64,000 bases of DNA from CAWJFJ01 sp963800065. Lineage in GTDB: Bacteria > Actinomycetota > Acidimicrobiia > Acidimicrobiales > UBA8190. Positions 15,112 through 23,885 of this stretch are shown here, in pieces. The stretch's first letter is position 1; each line of letters opens with the position of its first letter. The translations under genes were made by a program, and so were the position numbers. The notes beneath the pieces were generated by a model that saw only the letters and a program-made list of their open reading frames with translations, had not been told where the DNA came from and did no database searches. The DNA lies in assembly GCA_963800065.1 (NCBI GenBank), contig CAWCZO010000003.1:186001-250000 (forward strand), given 5' to 3'.

Positions 15112-15748
15112 CCGCGCCATGAACCGGGTCTTGCGCGGCGAGGCCGGCCGCCGGGCCACCACCGAGACCTTCGGCGTCCATATGCCGGAGACGAACGGTC
15201 GTCCGTCGGCCCCCACCGCCGACCCCTTCGCGGCGGCCCGGGCCGCCGGATTCCAGGAGGGCTTCGCCGCCGGTCTGGCCGACGCCGCCATGGGCGCCGA
15301 GGCGGCCGTCTCGGCCCGAGTGGCGCGCCTGTCCGACGCCCTCATCGCCGCCGCTGCGTCGGCGCGGTCACATCGCGCCGACGCCGTGACGCTGGCCGAG
15401 CAGGAGGCCGTCGAATTGGCCTTCGAGCTGGCCGAAGCGCTCCTCGGCCGCGAGATCAGCCTGAGCCCCTCGTTGAGCATCGACGCCGTCACCAGGGCCG
15501 TGGCCCTCGTCCCCAAGGGCGAAGACCTCGTCGTCCGCCTCCACCCCGGGGACGTCATCACGGCAGAGCAGTTGCAGGCTCTGGTGGCCGATGCCTCCGT
15601 CAAGGTGGTCCACGACCCCGAGGTGGAGGTGGGCGGTTGCGTGGTCGAGGCCGGACCCTGCCGGATCGACGCCCAGGTCGGCCCGGCCATGGAGCGGGCC
15701 CGCGCTCTCATCGATTCGGTGGGCCAGGGAACGCGTGGTGCATCGTGA
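15098..15748 (+). CDS. fliH: Flagellar export regulator FliH
   Basis: 216 residues with a central Ala-rich helix (about 45-110; FQEGFAAGLADAAMGAEAAV) and a C-terminal domain matching FliH/HrpE (ELAEALLGREISLSPSLSID, VRLHPGD, EVGGCVVEAGPCRIDAQV). FliH holds the FliI ATPase and ties it to the switch. The start chosen is ATG 15098 after AGGGGTGG; GTG 15092 and ATG 15119 are possible. It overlaps fliG upstream and fliI downstream (GTGA). Confidence 0.88.
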   Translation: MSSSSRAMNRVLRGEAGRRATTETFGVHMPETNGRPSAPTADPFAAARAAGFQEGFAAGLADAAMGAEAAVSARVARLSDALIAAAASARSHRADAVTLAEQEAVELAFELAEALLGREISLSPSLSIDAVTRAVALVPKGEDLVVRLHPGDVITAEQLQALVADASVKVVHDPEVEVGGCVVEAGPCRIDAQVGPAMERARALIDSVGQGTRGAS

Positions 15749-17079
15749 GCGTCCTTCCCCCTCCTTTTCATTCGTCCTTGCAGGCGGCCGTGGCGCCTCG
15801 ACGGACCGGTCGTGTCACGCGCCTCGTGGGTCTGCGGATCGAGGTCGAGGGCGTCGCCGCCGCCGTGGGCGAAGCGGTGCGGATCTGGCGCGGGGGAGGG
15901 GTCCTCGACGCCGAGGTGGTGGCCGTGGCCGGATCGGCCCTGGCCTGCATGCCTCTCGGCGACCTGGCCGGGGTGCGCTTCGGCGATACCGTCGAGGCCC
16001 TCGGGCGCCCGCTCCCCGTCCGGGTCGGCGAGGGCCTCCTGGGGCGCGTCCTCGACGGTCTGGGTCGGCCCATCGACGACGGCCCGGCCCTGTCGGAGTC
16101 GGAGGAGGTGGGGATCGACTCGGCGCCCCCCCATCCGCTGCGTCGCGAGCTGGTCGACCGTCAACTGGCCCTCGGTGTCCAGGCCATCGACACCCTCGTC
16201 CCCTGCGGTCGGGGCCAGCGGCTGGGCATCTTCGCCGGTTCCGGGGTGGGAAAGTCGAGCCTTCTGTCCATGGTCGCCCGCGGCACCGACGCCGCGGTGT
16301 CGGTGGTCGCCCTGGTGGGCGAGCGTGGGCGCGAGGTCAACGAGTTCATCCAGCGCGATCTCGGACCCGAGGGCCTGGCCCGCTCGGTGGTGGTCGTGGC
16401 CACGTCCGACGAGCCCGCTCTCGTCCGTATCCGGGCCGCCTTCACCGCCACCAGGATCGCCGAGTGGTTCCGGGACCAGGGCAAGGACGTCGTCTTGATG
16501 ATGGACTCCCTGACCCGCTTCGCCATGGCCCAGCGCGAGGTCGGGTTGTCGGCCGGCGAGCCCCCGGCCACCCGGGGCTACCCGCCGTCGGTCTTCACCC
16601 TCCTGCCCAAGCTTCTCGAGCGCGCCGGTGCCGCCGAGAAGGGAAGCATCACGGGGCTCTACACCGTCCTCGTCGAAGGCGACGACATGAACGAGCCGAT
16701 CGCCGACGCCTCGCGTTCGATCCTCGACGGCCACATCGTCCTGTCGCGGCGCCTGGCGACGGCCAACCACTTCCCGAGCATCGAGGTCCTCGAGTCGATC
16801 TCCCGTGTGGAACCGGCCATCCTCACCCGCGAGCAGCGCACCATGACCAGTGAGATCCGCCGGATGCTGGCCGCCTACCGCGAAGCCAAGGACCTCATCG
16901 AGATCGGCGCCTACATCACCGGTTCCAACGCCCTGGTCGACCGGGCCGTCAGGCAGAAGGAGCAGATCGACCGGTTCCTCTGCCAGGACATCACCGAGAT
17001 CACACACTCGCCGCAGTCGTGGGCGGCCCTGGCCGAGGTGCTGGCGTCGGACGAAGTGCCGGAGACGGTGTCGGTATGA
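15745..17079 (+). CDS. fliI: Flagellar export ATPase FliI
   Basis: 444 residues with all F1-beta-like motifs: Walker A GSGVGKSS (about 165-172), GERGREVNEF, Walker B VVLMMDSLTRFAMAQREVG, and the family text GEPPATRGYPPSVFTLLPKL. FliI energises docking and unfolding of flagellar export substrates in the cytoplasm, together with FliH and FliJ. GTG 15745 overlaps the fliH stop (GTGA) and the stop overlaps fliJ (ATGA), so fliH-I-J are translationally coupled. Confidence 0.96.
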   Translation: MSVLPPPFHSSLQAAVAPRRTGRVTRLVGLRIEVEGVAAAVGEAVRIWRGGGVLDAEVVAVAGSALACMPLGDLAGVRFGDTVEALGRPLPVRVGEGLLGRVLDGLGRPIDDGPALSESEEVGIDSAPPHPLRRELVDRQLALGVQAIDTLVPCGRGQRLGIFAGSGVGKSSLLSMVARGTDAAVSVVALVGERGREVNEFIQRDLGPEGLARSVVVVATSDEPALVRIRAAFTATRIAEWFRDQGKDVVLMMDSLTRFAMAQREVGLSAGEPPATRGYPPSVFTLLPKLLERAGAAEKGSITGLYTVLVEGDDMNEPIADASRSILDGHIVLSRRLATANHFPSIEVLESISRVEPAILTREQRTMTSEIRRMLAAYREAKDLIEIGAYITGSNALVDRAVRQKEQIDRFLCQDITEITHSPQSWAALAEVLASDEVPETVSV

Positions 17080-17546
17080 AGCGTTACCACTTCGCCCTCG
17101 AGGCCGTCCTCCGGGTCCGGCGGGCCCAGGAGGAGGCGGCCGGGTTCGCCCTGGCCCATGCCAATCAGCACCGTCAGCGCGCTGTGGACGCCCACCGGGC
17201 GGCGCTGGCCCGTTGTGACGCGCTGGTGCTCGACCGGAGCCGACAGGACCGGGAGACCTTCCGACGCGAGCGCGACGTCACCGAGAGGCGCGCCGCCGCC
17301 GTGACGGCCGCCCAGGCCGCCGTGGACGCCGCCACCATCGAGGCCGAGGCGCGCCACACCGACTGGTCGGCCGCCGCCAAGCTGGTGGCCGCCGTCGAGC
17401 GGCTCGACGAACGACGTCGCGAAGAATGGCGCCTGGAGGAGCAGCGGGCCGAAGTCGCCGCCATCGACGAATCGGCCATGGCCGGATGGCTGGCCGACAT
17501 CGCCGCCGCGCCCCGACCCGACTCCGAGATGGGGGTGCCGGCGTGA
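17076..17546 (+). CDS. fliJ: Flagellar export chaperone FliJ
   Basis: 156 residues, almost entirely helical and charged, a coiled coil typical of FliJ. It starts MKRYHFALEAVLRVRRAQEE; FliJ proteins begin with a similar F-x-L-x-x-V/L-L-x-x-R motif. Position directly after fliI is the standard one. FliJ links FliI to FlhA and escorts export chaperones. Overlaps fliI (ATGA) and the next gene (GTGA). Confidence 0.85.
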   Translation: MKRYHFALEAVLRVRRAQEEAAGFALAHANQHRQRAVDAHRAALARCDALVLDRSRQDRETFRRERDVTERRAAAVTAAQAAVDAATIEAEARHTDWSAAAKLVAAVERLDERRREEWRLEEQRAEVAAIDESAMAGWLADIAAAPRPDSEMGVPA

Positions 17547-18640
17547 CGTCCGTCGACGCCTCGGTGATGGTGGCCCGGATGCAGGCCGTGGGGGCCGAGT
17601 TGTCGTCCCTCGGCCCCGCCCTGGCGCAGGCGGCGCCCTCGGGTGAGTTCGCCAGCGTCCTGGCCAACGCCAACGCCGTCCTCGCCGCGGCCACCGATCC
17701 CGCCGCTCCCGATCCGGCGGCCACGGCCGATCCGGCCACGGCATCCTCCTCGGGGGCGGCGCTCACCCCGTCGTCCTCTCTTCTCGGACTGGCTGATCCC
17801 GCCGGCGCCACGGGCACCTCGGGCTCCGCCGGCGGCGTGAGCGGTTCGTCGGTGGTGGCCGACGCCGAGCAGTACCTCGGTGTCCCCTACCAGTGGGGCG
17901 GTACCAGCCCCACCACCGGCTTCGACTGTTCCGGCCTCGTCCAGCACGTCTACGCCGACCTGGGGATCTCTCTTCCCCGCACCAGCCAGGAGCAGGTCAC
18001 GGCGGGGACCCCGGTCGACTCGGTCGCCGATGCCCAGCCCGGCGACCTCGTCTTCTTCGAGCCCAGCGCCAGCGGTCCCGGCCACGTCGGGATCTACATC
18101 GGCAACGGGCAGATGATCGACGCCCCCCATACCGGGACCGACGTCCAGATCCAGCCGGTGGGCCAGCCGTGCGCCATCCGTCGCATCCTCCCCGGCTCGG
18201 GAGGTTCGGACACCTCGGCGAGCGGCCTCCCGAGTGCCATCCCCGCCGGCCTCGGTGTGCCCGCCGACCTCGTCCCCCTGTTCGAGTCGGCCTCGGCCCA
18301 GTCCGGGGTGCCGGCCTCCCTCCTGGCCGCCGTGGCCAAGCAGGAGTCGGGTTTCGACGCCGGTGCCGTCAGCTCCGCCGGGGCCGAGGGCATCATGCAG
18401 CTCATGCCGTCGACGGCCTCGGGCCTCGGGGTCGACGCCTTCGATCCGTCGCAGGCCATCGACGGTGCCGCCCAACTCCTCGGTTCCTATCTCCAGCAGT
18501 ACAACGGGTCCGTTCCTCTGTCCCTGGCCGCCTACAACGCCGGTCCGGGCGCGGTGGCCCAGTACGGGGGCGTTCCCCCCTACGCCCAGACCACGGCGTA
18601 CGTGAACGACATCGTCGGCATGCTCGGAGCCTCGTCGTGA
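17543..18640 (+). CDS. NlpC/P60 endopeptidase fused to a lytic transglycosylase; flagellar cell-wall hydrolase
   Basis: 365 residues. The N-terminal ~100 are helical then Ala/Pro/Ser-rich, without a signal peptide or membrane helix. Residues about 104-215 are NlpC/P60 with Cys129 (GFDCSGLVQHVYAD), His181 (GHVGIYIG) and His196 (APHTG). Residues about 238-360 are a soluble-lytic-transglycosylase domain with catalytic Glu268 (KQESGFDAGAVSS), GIMQLMPSTA and AYNAGPGAV. The gene sits between fliJ and fliK, overlapping both, the place of flgJ-like functions. With no Sec signal, the product is probably exported by the flagellar apparatus to open peptidoglycan for the rod (inference). Having two different wall-cutting activities in one chain is notable. 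Confidence 0.88.
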   Translation: MTSVDASVMVARMQAVGAELSSLGPALAQAAPSGEFASVLANANAVLAAATDPAAPDPAATADPATASSSGAALTPSSSLLGLADPAGATGTSGSAGGVSGSSVVADAEQYLGVPYQWGGTSPTTGFDCSGLVQHVYADLGISLPRTSQEQVTAGTPVDSVADAQPGDLVFFEPSASGPGHVGIYIGNGQMIDAPHTGTDVQIQPVGQPCAIRRILPGSGGSDTSASGLPSAIPAGLGVPADLVPLFESASAQSGVPASLLAAVAKQESGFDAGAVSSAGAEGIMQLMPSTASGLGVDAFDPSQAIDGAAQLLGSYLQQYNGSVPLSLAAYNAGPGAVAQYGGVPPYAQTTAYVNDIVGMLGASS

Positions 18641-19986
18641 GCCCCGTCGACGGCGCGCTCCTGACCGGCGTCACATCCGACGAGCCGCGCACCGGTCGAA
18701 ACGCCGACGGCCCCAGCGACCCCGACGGCGAATTCGGCCACACCCTCTCGACGGTGGCGTCCTCGCCCGACGCCCCCAGCCCGGCGACCCGTCAATCAGG
18801 CAAGACCTCGACGACGAAGAAACCGTCGTCCTCGACCCCGGCGCCCGGTCAGGACCCCTCACCGGCGCCCACCTCCCCGTCGGCGACCCTCGCCACGCCG
18901 CCCACAGCGACCCTGTCGACACCGGCCCTGGCCACACCGGCGGCGACACCGGCAGCGACGACATCGGCACTCACGACACCGGCACCGGCGACACCGGCAC
19001 GGGCGACACCGGCACCGTCGCCGGCCGGTGGCGTGGAGACGCCGGACCCGGCACCTCCCCCCACCGCCGGCGGGGCCACGGAGGTCCTGTCGGGGTCGTC
19101 GGCCGCTCCCGTCGGGTCGGCCGCCGACGGCGCCCCGTCGTCCCAGGTCGCACTTTCCCCCGACGGACAGGCGGGCCGCCCGGCGGCCCCCCCGGTGCCG
19201 GCCGCCGACGTCGCCGCGGGCCGCGCCGCCCCGCCCACGCCGGCCCCTGCGGCCCCGTCGCTGGCGGGAGCGGTCACCGCCCATGCGGGGTCGTCATCGG
19301 CATCCGAACCGGCCCCCGGCGCCTCGGCATCGTCGACGTCGGTGCCATCGGACCCCGACGGCCGAGGGGCGGCCCCCCCGTCGCCGGCCACCCACGGAAG
19401 TGCGGGCCAGACGTCACCGTCTCCCGCCGGACAACCGGGCGGGACCACCGTCACCGGAGCTACCCCGTCCCCGGCCCCGCTCTCCGCCCCCGCCCCGGCG
19501 ACGGCGGCGACACCGCCCACCTCGGCCCCCGCCCCGACGGCACCGGCGCCGCCGCCGGCCGCCGCCCCGGCACCTTCGCCCCCGACCCCGGCGCAGCAGG
19601 TCGTCACCCTCCTGGCCCCCCTGCGGTCGTCGGAGGACGGCACCCACGAGGTCACCATCGGCCTCGAACCCGAGGGTCTCGGCACCGTGAAGGCCACCGT
19701 CACCGTGAGTTCGGGGCAGATCGTCGTCCAGCTCGGCACCGACAACGACCAGGCGCGTGACGCCCTGCGACAGGGCCTGCCCCTGCTCAAGCACGAGCTC
19801 GGTGGGGACGGTTCGTCGGCCAGTGTCCTGCTCTCCAACGGCGACCACGGCGGTGGGAAGGCCCTGGACCGCGATCCATCGACGTCGGAGGCGGGGTCCG
19901 ACGATCCCGACAGCGACGAAGACACCACCACCACGGCACCCGCCCCGGCGGGCGGGCGCTCCGGACACATCGATCTTCACCTGTGA
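18637..19986 (+). CDS. fliK: Flagellar hook-length control protein FliK
   Basis: 449 residues. The first ~320 are extremely Pro/Ala/Thr/Ser-rich with short imperfect repeats (ATPA, APAP) and would be extended, as needed for a molecular ruler. The C-terminal Flg_hook domain is clear: EVTIGLEPEGLGTVKATVTV, then IVVQLGTDNDQARDALRQ and LPLLKHEL. GTG 18637 overlaps the preceding hydrolase (GTGA). flgD follows 31 bases later, matching the usual fliK-flgD-flgE order. Confidence 0.88.
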   Translation: MSPVDGALLTGVTSDEPRTGRNADGPSDPDGEFGHTLSTVASSPDAPSPATRQSGKTSTTKKPSSSTPAPGQDPSPAPTSPSATLATPPTATLSTPALATPAATPAATTSALTTPAPATPARATPAPSPAGGVETPDPAPPPTAGGATEVLSGSSAAPVGSAADGAPSSQVALSPDGQAGRPAAPPVPAADVAAGRAAPPTPAPAAPSLAGAVTAHAGSSSASEPAPGASASSTSVPSDPDGRGAAPPSPATHGSAGQTSPSPAGQPGGTTVTGATPSPAPLSAPAPATAATPPTSAPAPTAPAPPPAAAPAPSPPTPAQQVVTLLAPLRSSEDGTHEVTIGLEPEGLGTVKATVTVSSGQIVVQLGTDNDQARDALRQGLPLLKHELGGDGSSASVLLSNGDHGGGKALDRDPSTSEAGSDDPDSDEDTTTTAPAPAGGRSGHIDLHL

Positions 19987-20017
19987 GGACGTCACGTATG
20001 AGGACTGGAGAGAGCTC

Positions 20018-20455
20018 ATGACCATGATCCCGGGAGTCTCCGACACGTCGGGGACCAACACGTCGACCACCGCCACGTCCAATGCGACCGGCCTGAACCA
20101 GCTGGACAACTCCCAGACGTTCCTCCAGCTGCTCGTGGCCCAACTGGAGAACCAGGACCCCACCGACCCCACCGACCCGACCTCGTTCATGACCGAGATC
20201 GCCCAGCTCACTGCCGTGCAGTCGCAGACGTCGCTCTCGGCCGAGGAGCAGACGGTGGCGGCCGACTCCATGATCGGGCTGACCGTCACGGGCGAGGCCT
20301 CGTCCGGCGCGTCGCTCACCGGTCAGGTCACCGGTGTCCTTCTCAGCTCGTCGGGGGCGCCCACTCTCGAGGTCCAAGACGGCAGCGGACAGGCGCAGGA
20401 CCTCGCCCTCACCGGTGTCACCTCGGTCACCGAGACGAATCAGTCCGGTTCCTAG
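20018..20455 (+). CDS. flgD: Flagellar hook-cap protein FlgD
   Basis: 145 residues with the conserved FlgD N-terminal core: QTFLQLLVAQLENQDPTDPT, SFMTEIAQLTAVQSQ, SMIGLTVTG. FlgD caps the growing hook and is discarded after assembly. It is shorter than many homologues and lacks the extended C-terminal Ig-like part, as often in Gram-positives. ATG 20018 follows GGAGAGAG. Confidence 0.9.
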   Translation: MTMIPGVSDTSGTNTSTTATSNATGLNQLDNSQTFLQLLVAQLENQDPTDPTDPTSFMTEIAQLTAVQSQTSLSAEEQTVAADSMIGLTVTGEASSGASLTGQVTGVLLSSSGAPTLEVQDGSGQAQDLALTGVTSVTETNQSGS

Positions 20456-20519
20456 CCGCCGGACCCCACCCCTCCCCACCAGCACGACCCGTCATACCCA
20501 GCCCAACCGCCCTACGCCA

Positions 20520-20547
20520 CAAAGCCCAAGTCGCCCTAAGTAGAAGG
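20520..20547 (+). promoter_or_regulatory. Weak flagellar-sigma-like box before flgE
   Basis: CAAA, 16 bases, GTAGAAGG. It overlaps the ribosome site of flgE (AGAAGGAAGG), and that use alone could explain the sequence. Confidence 0.25.
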
Positions 20548-20560
20548 AAGGACAGCAACC

Positions 20561-21859
20561 ATGGAGCAGTCGCTCATCGCCGCCGTGTCGGGGATCGAGG
20601 CCAATCAGACGTATCTCGACGTCATCGGCAACAACATCGCCAACTCCGACACCACCGGCTACAAGGCCGAGGACCCGATCTTCACCGACCTCCTGGCCGA
20701 GCAGATCGCCGGAGCGTCGGCTCCCTCGGCCGGCGTGTCGGCCGGCATCGACCCCATCGCCGTGGGTTCCGGTGTGCGGGTCGGCGCCGTCACCAACGAT
20801 CAGTCACAGGGAGCCGTCCAGCAGACCAACCAGCCCACCGACGTCGCCATCCAGGGCGCCGGGTTCCTGGTCGCCGATCAGGACGGCCAGCAGTTCTACA
20901 CGCGCGCCGGCAATCTCACCCTCGACGCCAACGGCGACCTGGCCACGCCCACCGGCTCCCTCATCCAGGGCTGGCAGGCCACCGGGCAGGGCAACATCGA
21001 CACCAACGCCCCCATCGGAGTGGTCAGCATCCCCAACGGCCAGGTGATGGCCGCCCAGGCCACCAGCAACTTCACCATGGAGGGGAACTTCCCGGCCTGG
21101 GACGGCTCCGGCACGCCCCCGATCGTCACCACCACACTGAACGGTTTCGACTCGCTCGGTAACACCATCCCCGTCACGTTGACGTTCACCGCCGTGGCCG
21201 GCACCGCCAACTCGTGGACCGTCCAGGGCACCGTGCCCGACGGATCGGGGACGGCCAACCTGTGGACCACGGCCCCGACGATCGACTTCAACGCCACCTC
21301 GGGCCAGATCGCCAGCATCTCCGGGATCACGGCCAATACCGACGGGTCGTGGACACTTCCGGTCACGACCATGCCGCCGGGCGCCACCTTCCCGCCCGGT
21401 GACACCTGGAAGATCGAGTTCCCGCCGTCGGGGTCCCTCGATGCCGTCACCCAGTTCGGTGGGGAGCAGACGGCCCAGCTCACCACCCAGAACGGGAACT
21501 CGGCCGGGACCCTGGAGAGCTTCAGCATCGGCGGCGACGGAGTCATCAGCGGGGCCTTCTCCAACGGTCTCACCGAGCCCATCGCCCAGCTGGCCCTGGC
21601 CACGTTCTCCAACCCGACCGGTCTCATCGACGACGGCAACCTCATGTACTCGGCGTCGGCCAACTCGGGCCAGGCTGCCGTGGGAACGGCGGGGACGGGA
21701 GGCCGGGGGAATCTCCTCGGTGGCGCCCTCGAGAGCTCGAACGTCGACCTGGCCACCGAGCTGACCGACATGATCGAGGCCCAGGAGTCGTATCAGGCGG
21801 ACACCAAAGTGGTGAGCACCACGTCGACGGTTCTGCAGTCGCTGGTGCAGATGCAGTAG
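20561..21859 (+). CDS. flgE: Flagellar hook protein FlgE
   Basis: 432 residues. The N-terminal rod/hook motif is LDVIGNNIANSDTTGYKAED; the FlgE/F/G central region includes TNQPTDVAIQGAGFLVADQD and FYTRAGNLTLDANGDL; the C-terminus is SSNVDLATELTDMIEAQESY with VVSTTSTVLQSLVQMQ. The extended middle (about 180-330) and the position after fliK-flgD indicate hook protein rather than FlgF/FlgG. It is the last gene of the flgB unit; a T-tailed terminator follows at 21884. Confidence 0.92.
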   Translation: MEQSLIAAVSGIEANQTYLDVIGNNIANSDTTGYKAEDPIFTDLLAEQIAGASAPSAGVSAGIDPIAVGSGVRVGAVTNDQSQGAVQQTNQPTDVAIQGAGFLVADQDGQQFYTRAGNLTLDANGDLATPTGSLIQGWQATGQGNIDTNAPIGVVSIPNGQVMAAQATSNFTMEGNFPAWDGSGTPPIVTTTLNGFDSLGNTIPVTLTFTAVAGTANSWTVQGTVPDGSGTANLWTTAPTIDFNATSGQIASISGITANTDGSWTLPVTTMPPGATFPPGDTWKIEFPPSGSLDAVTQFGGEQTAQLTTQNGNSAGTLESFSIGGDGVISGAFSNGLTEPIAQLALATFSNPTGLIDDGNLMYSASANSGQAAVGTAGTGGRGNLLGGALESSNVDLATELTDMIEAQESYQADTKVVSTTSTVLQSLVQMQ

Positions 21860-21883
21860 CCCGGGGACGGTTCTCTAGGTCCA

Positions 21884-21931
21884 CCAGCATCCTGCCGGCC
21901 GGCTCGTCGCCGTCGGCAGGATGCTGGTTTT
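21884..21931 (+). terminator. Rho-independent terminator after flgE
   Basis: A 14-base-pair perfect stem, CCAGCATCCTGCCG (21884-21897) with its complement at 21914-21927, followed by TTTT. It separates the flgB-flgE unit from the fliM unit. Confidence 0.92.
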
Positions 21932-22004
21932 CACCGCCCGTGGTCGGCGTCATGGCCCCGGCGGGGACCGGTGCAGAAAACACATTGCTGTCGGCGCCAA
22001 TGGC

Positions 22005-22032
22005 TCAAGCTTCGCGTGGGCGACGTCGATGA
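22005..22032 (+). promoter_or_regulatory. Flagellar-sigma-type promoter of the fliM-flhB unit
   Basis: TCAA, 16 bases, GTCGATGA, between the flgE terminator and fliM. It excludes the upstream in-frame ATG at 21971 as the fliM start because that ATG would lie ahead of the promoter. Confidence 0.7.
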
Positions 22033-22090
22033 TTTTGCTGGCGCCAGGACGGCGTGCGGACCCTTCGGCCACGGATCGGCCCGAGACCCC

Positions 22091-22990
22091 GTGGTGACAC
22101 AGGTGACGCTGACCGATTCCGAACGAGAAGTCCAACCCTACGACTTCCAGCGTCGAGACGCGCTCGAGCGAGCCCGTCTGCGTCTGCTCCAACCGATCCT
22201 CGAGGTGTTGACCCACCGCATCGCCGGGTCACTCACCTCCATGCTCCGGACGCCGGTCAAAGTGGGGATCGGCGAGCTCGAACAGCAACGGTGGGAGGAG
22301 TACGTGAACGGCCTCCCCGAGCCGACCTTCCTGACCGGTGCCACCGTCGTCCCCACCGGGGGGCGGATCATCCTCCACCTCCCCCTCCCCCTGGCCATGA
22401 CCCTGATCGAGATCCGCCTCGGCGGCCCCGGGGGCACGGTCGTTCCCGAACGGAGCCTGACCGAGATCGAGCAACGCCTGGTGACCGAGGTCGCTCACGG
22501 CGTCCTGGCCGAGCTGCCCCCGGCCTTCTCCCCCGCCATGGGCATCTCCATGGGGGCGATCTCCTCGGTGTCGAGCGGGATGTTCCTGCCGGGATCGACG
22601 CCCAGCGAGATGTGTCTCCTGGTCGGGCTCCAGGTCGAGCTCAACGAGTCCGTCACCGAGGAGGCCAGCATCTGCATGCCGCTGGTGGTGCTCCTTCCCA
22701 TCCTCGACGCCATCGAGAGGCTCGACAAGACCGAGATCGCCGAGGAGACGGGCGTGGCACCGACCCGGCTGCGCGAGAAGCTCGAAGCCACCGACGTGGA
22801 GATCCGTGTGCACTGGCCCGAGGTCCTCCTCTCGCCCGAAGAGCTCCTGAGCCTCGTCCCCGGGGACGTCGTCCCCCTGCACCGCGCCCGGGACCTCCCC
22901 ATCGTCCTGAGCGTCGGAGGATCGCCCTATTGCGACGTGGTCCCCACCAGTCGGGGCAAGTCAATCGCCTGCATGGTCATCGAACAGTAG
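22091..22990 (+). CDS. fliM: Flagellar motor switch protein FliM
   Basis: About 299 residues from GTG 22091. The FliM core is visible: VQPYDFQRRDALERARLRLL, then LEVLTHRIAGSLTSMLRTPV, a CheC-like middle domain (ILHLPLPLAMTLIEIRLGG; SLTEIEQRLV) and a C-terminal SpoA domain (DVEIRVHWPEVLLSPEELL). The extreme N-terminal CheY-binding peptide (LSQxEIDxLL) is not recognisable, and no chemotaxis gene is nearby. FliM forms the C-ring with FliG and FliN. Confidence 0.92.
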   Translation: MVTQVTLTDSEREVQPYDFQRRDALERARLRLLQPILEVLTHRIAGSLTSMLRTPVKVGIGELEQQRWEEYVNGLPEPTFLTGATVVPTGGRIILHLPLPLAMTLIEIRLGGPGGTVVPERSLTEIEQRLVTEVAHGVLAELPPAFSPAMGISMGAISSVSSGMFLPGSTPSEMCLLVGLQVELNESVTEEASICMPLVVLLPILDAIERLDKTEIAEETGVAPTRLREKLEATDVEIRVHWPEVLLSPEELLSLVPGDVVPLHRARDLPIVLSVGGSPYCDVVPTSRGKSIACMVIEQ

Positions 22991-23003
22991 AGACGGAGGA
23001 GAC

Positions 23004-23384
23004 GTGAACGACGAGAACATCAACGCCGGCGCTGTCACCGAGGAGGTGGTCACCGATCCCGGTCCCGACGCCGTGGCCGCTCCGGCGGTCGCCACCCCCG
23101 GCGCGTCCGATTCCGACAGGATCACCATGCGACCCCTTGAGACGCTCAGCAACGTCGAGCTGGCCGTCACCGTCGAGCTGGGCCGGACGCGCCTGCTCAT
23201 GAAGGATCTCCTGAGCCTCCGACCCGGCAGCGTGGTGGAGCTGGACCGCAATGTCGGCTCACCGGTGGACGTCTTCGTCAACAGCACGCTCCTGGCCCAC
23301 GGCGAGGTGGTGGTGGTCGACGACGAACTCGGTGTCCGGATCACCGCCATCGACTCCGGCCCCGACGACGTCCGGGGGGCCTGA
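23004..23384 (+). CDS. fliN: Flagellar motor switch protein FliN
   Basis: 126 residues: an acidic/Ala-rich N-terminal tail of ~45 residues and a SpoA domain (LSNVELAVTVELGRTRLLMK, LSLRPGSVVELDRNVGSPVD, LLAHGEVVVVDDELGVRIT). FliN completes the C-ring with FliM and docks FliH-FliI. The start is GTG 23004, preceded by GGAGGAG. Confidence 0.93.
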   Translation: MNDENINAGAVTEEVVTDPGPDAVAAPAVATPGASDSDRITMRPLETLSNVELAVTVELGRTRLLMKDLLSLRPGSVVELDRNVGSPVDVFVNSTLLAHGEVVVVDDELGVRITAIDSGPDDVRGA

Positions 23385-23389
23385 GACCG

Positions 23390-23872
23390 GTGCCCCACCC
23401 GTTGCCGCTCTCGGCGCTCGCCCACCACGCCGCCCATGCCTCGACGGGGGCCCAGAGTGTCTCGGCCTCGTCGCTGCTGGTCCAGATGGTGGTCGGCCTG
23501 GCGGTCATCATCTTCCTGATCAAGGTGGTCTCGAAGTTCGTCCAGGGCCGCGGCGGACGGTCGCTGGGCCATGGTCCCCGACCCCACGGCGTGGCCGTGG
23601 TGGGGCGCCAGAGTCTCGGCAAGGGCGTCCAGGTGGCCATGGTGGCGGCCGGGAAGCAGACCTACCTGCTCGGGGTGACCCAGCGCCAGGTGACCCTTCT
23701 GGGAGAGGTCGACACCGACGGCGCCGCCCCGGCGGCCGACGACGAGGCCGTCACCGGCGGTCTCCAACTGCTGCGCGGTGGGAACAGGCCGGGTACGACC
23801 GACGACGGATCGATGCCGGTGTGGAAGTCGGCCCTCGAGCAGATGCGCGTCCGCACCGTGCGTCGAGCCTGA
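23390..23872 (+). CDS. fliO: Flagellar biosynthesis protein FliO
   Basis: 160 residues with one N-terminal membrane helix (VQMVVGLAVIIFLIKVV) and the FliO core (GVAVVGRQSLGKGVQVAMVA, KQTYLLGVTQRQVTLLGE). FliO helps FliP assemble in the export gate. Standard place between fliN and fliP; GTG start five bases after the fliN stop. Confidence 0.85.
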   Translation: MPHPLPLSALAHHAAHASTGAQSVSASSLLVQMVVGLAVIIFLIKVVSKFVQGRGGRSLGHGPRPHGVAVVGRQSLGKGVQVAMVAAGKQTYLLGVTQRQVTLLGEVDTDGAAPAADDEAVTGGLQLLRGGNRPGTTDDGSMPVWKSALEQMRVRTVRRA

Positions 23873-23885
23873 GTCGGATCGCGCC

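Noticed and set aside
14524..17007. 827-residue minus-strand open frame
   Set aside because: Antisense of fliG, fliH and fliI, with histidine/glycine-rich text typical of shadows.
21971..22090. Longer FliM from the ATG at 21971
   Set aside because: A promoter box at 22005-22032 lies inside this extension, and the extension has no FliM-like sequence.
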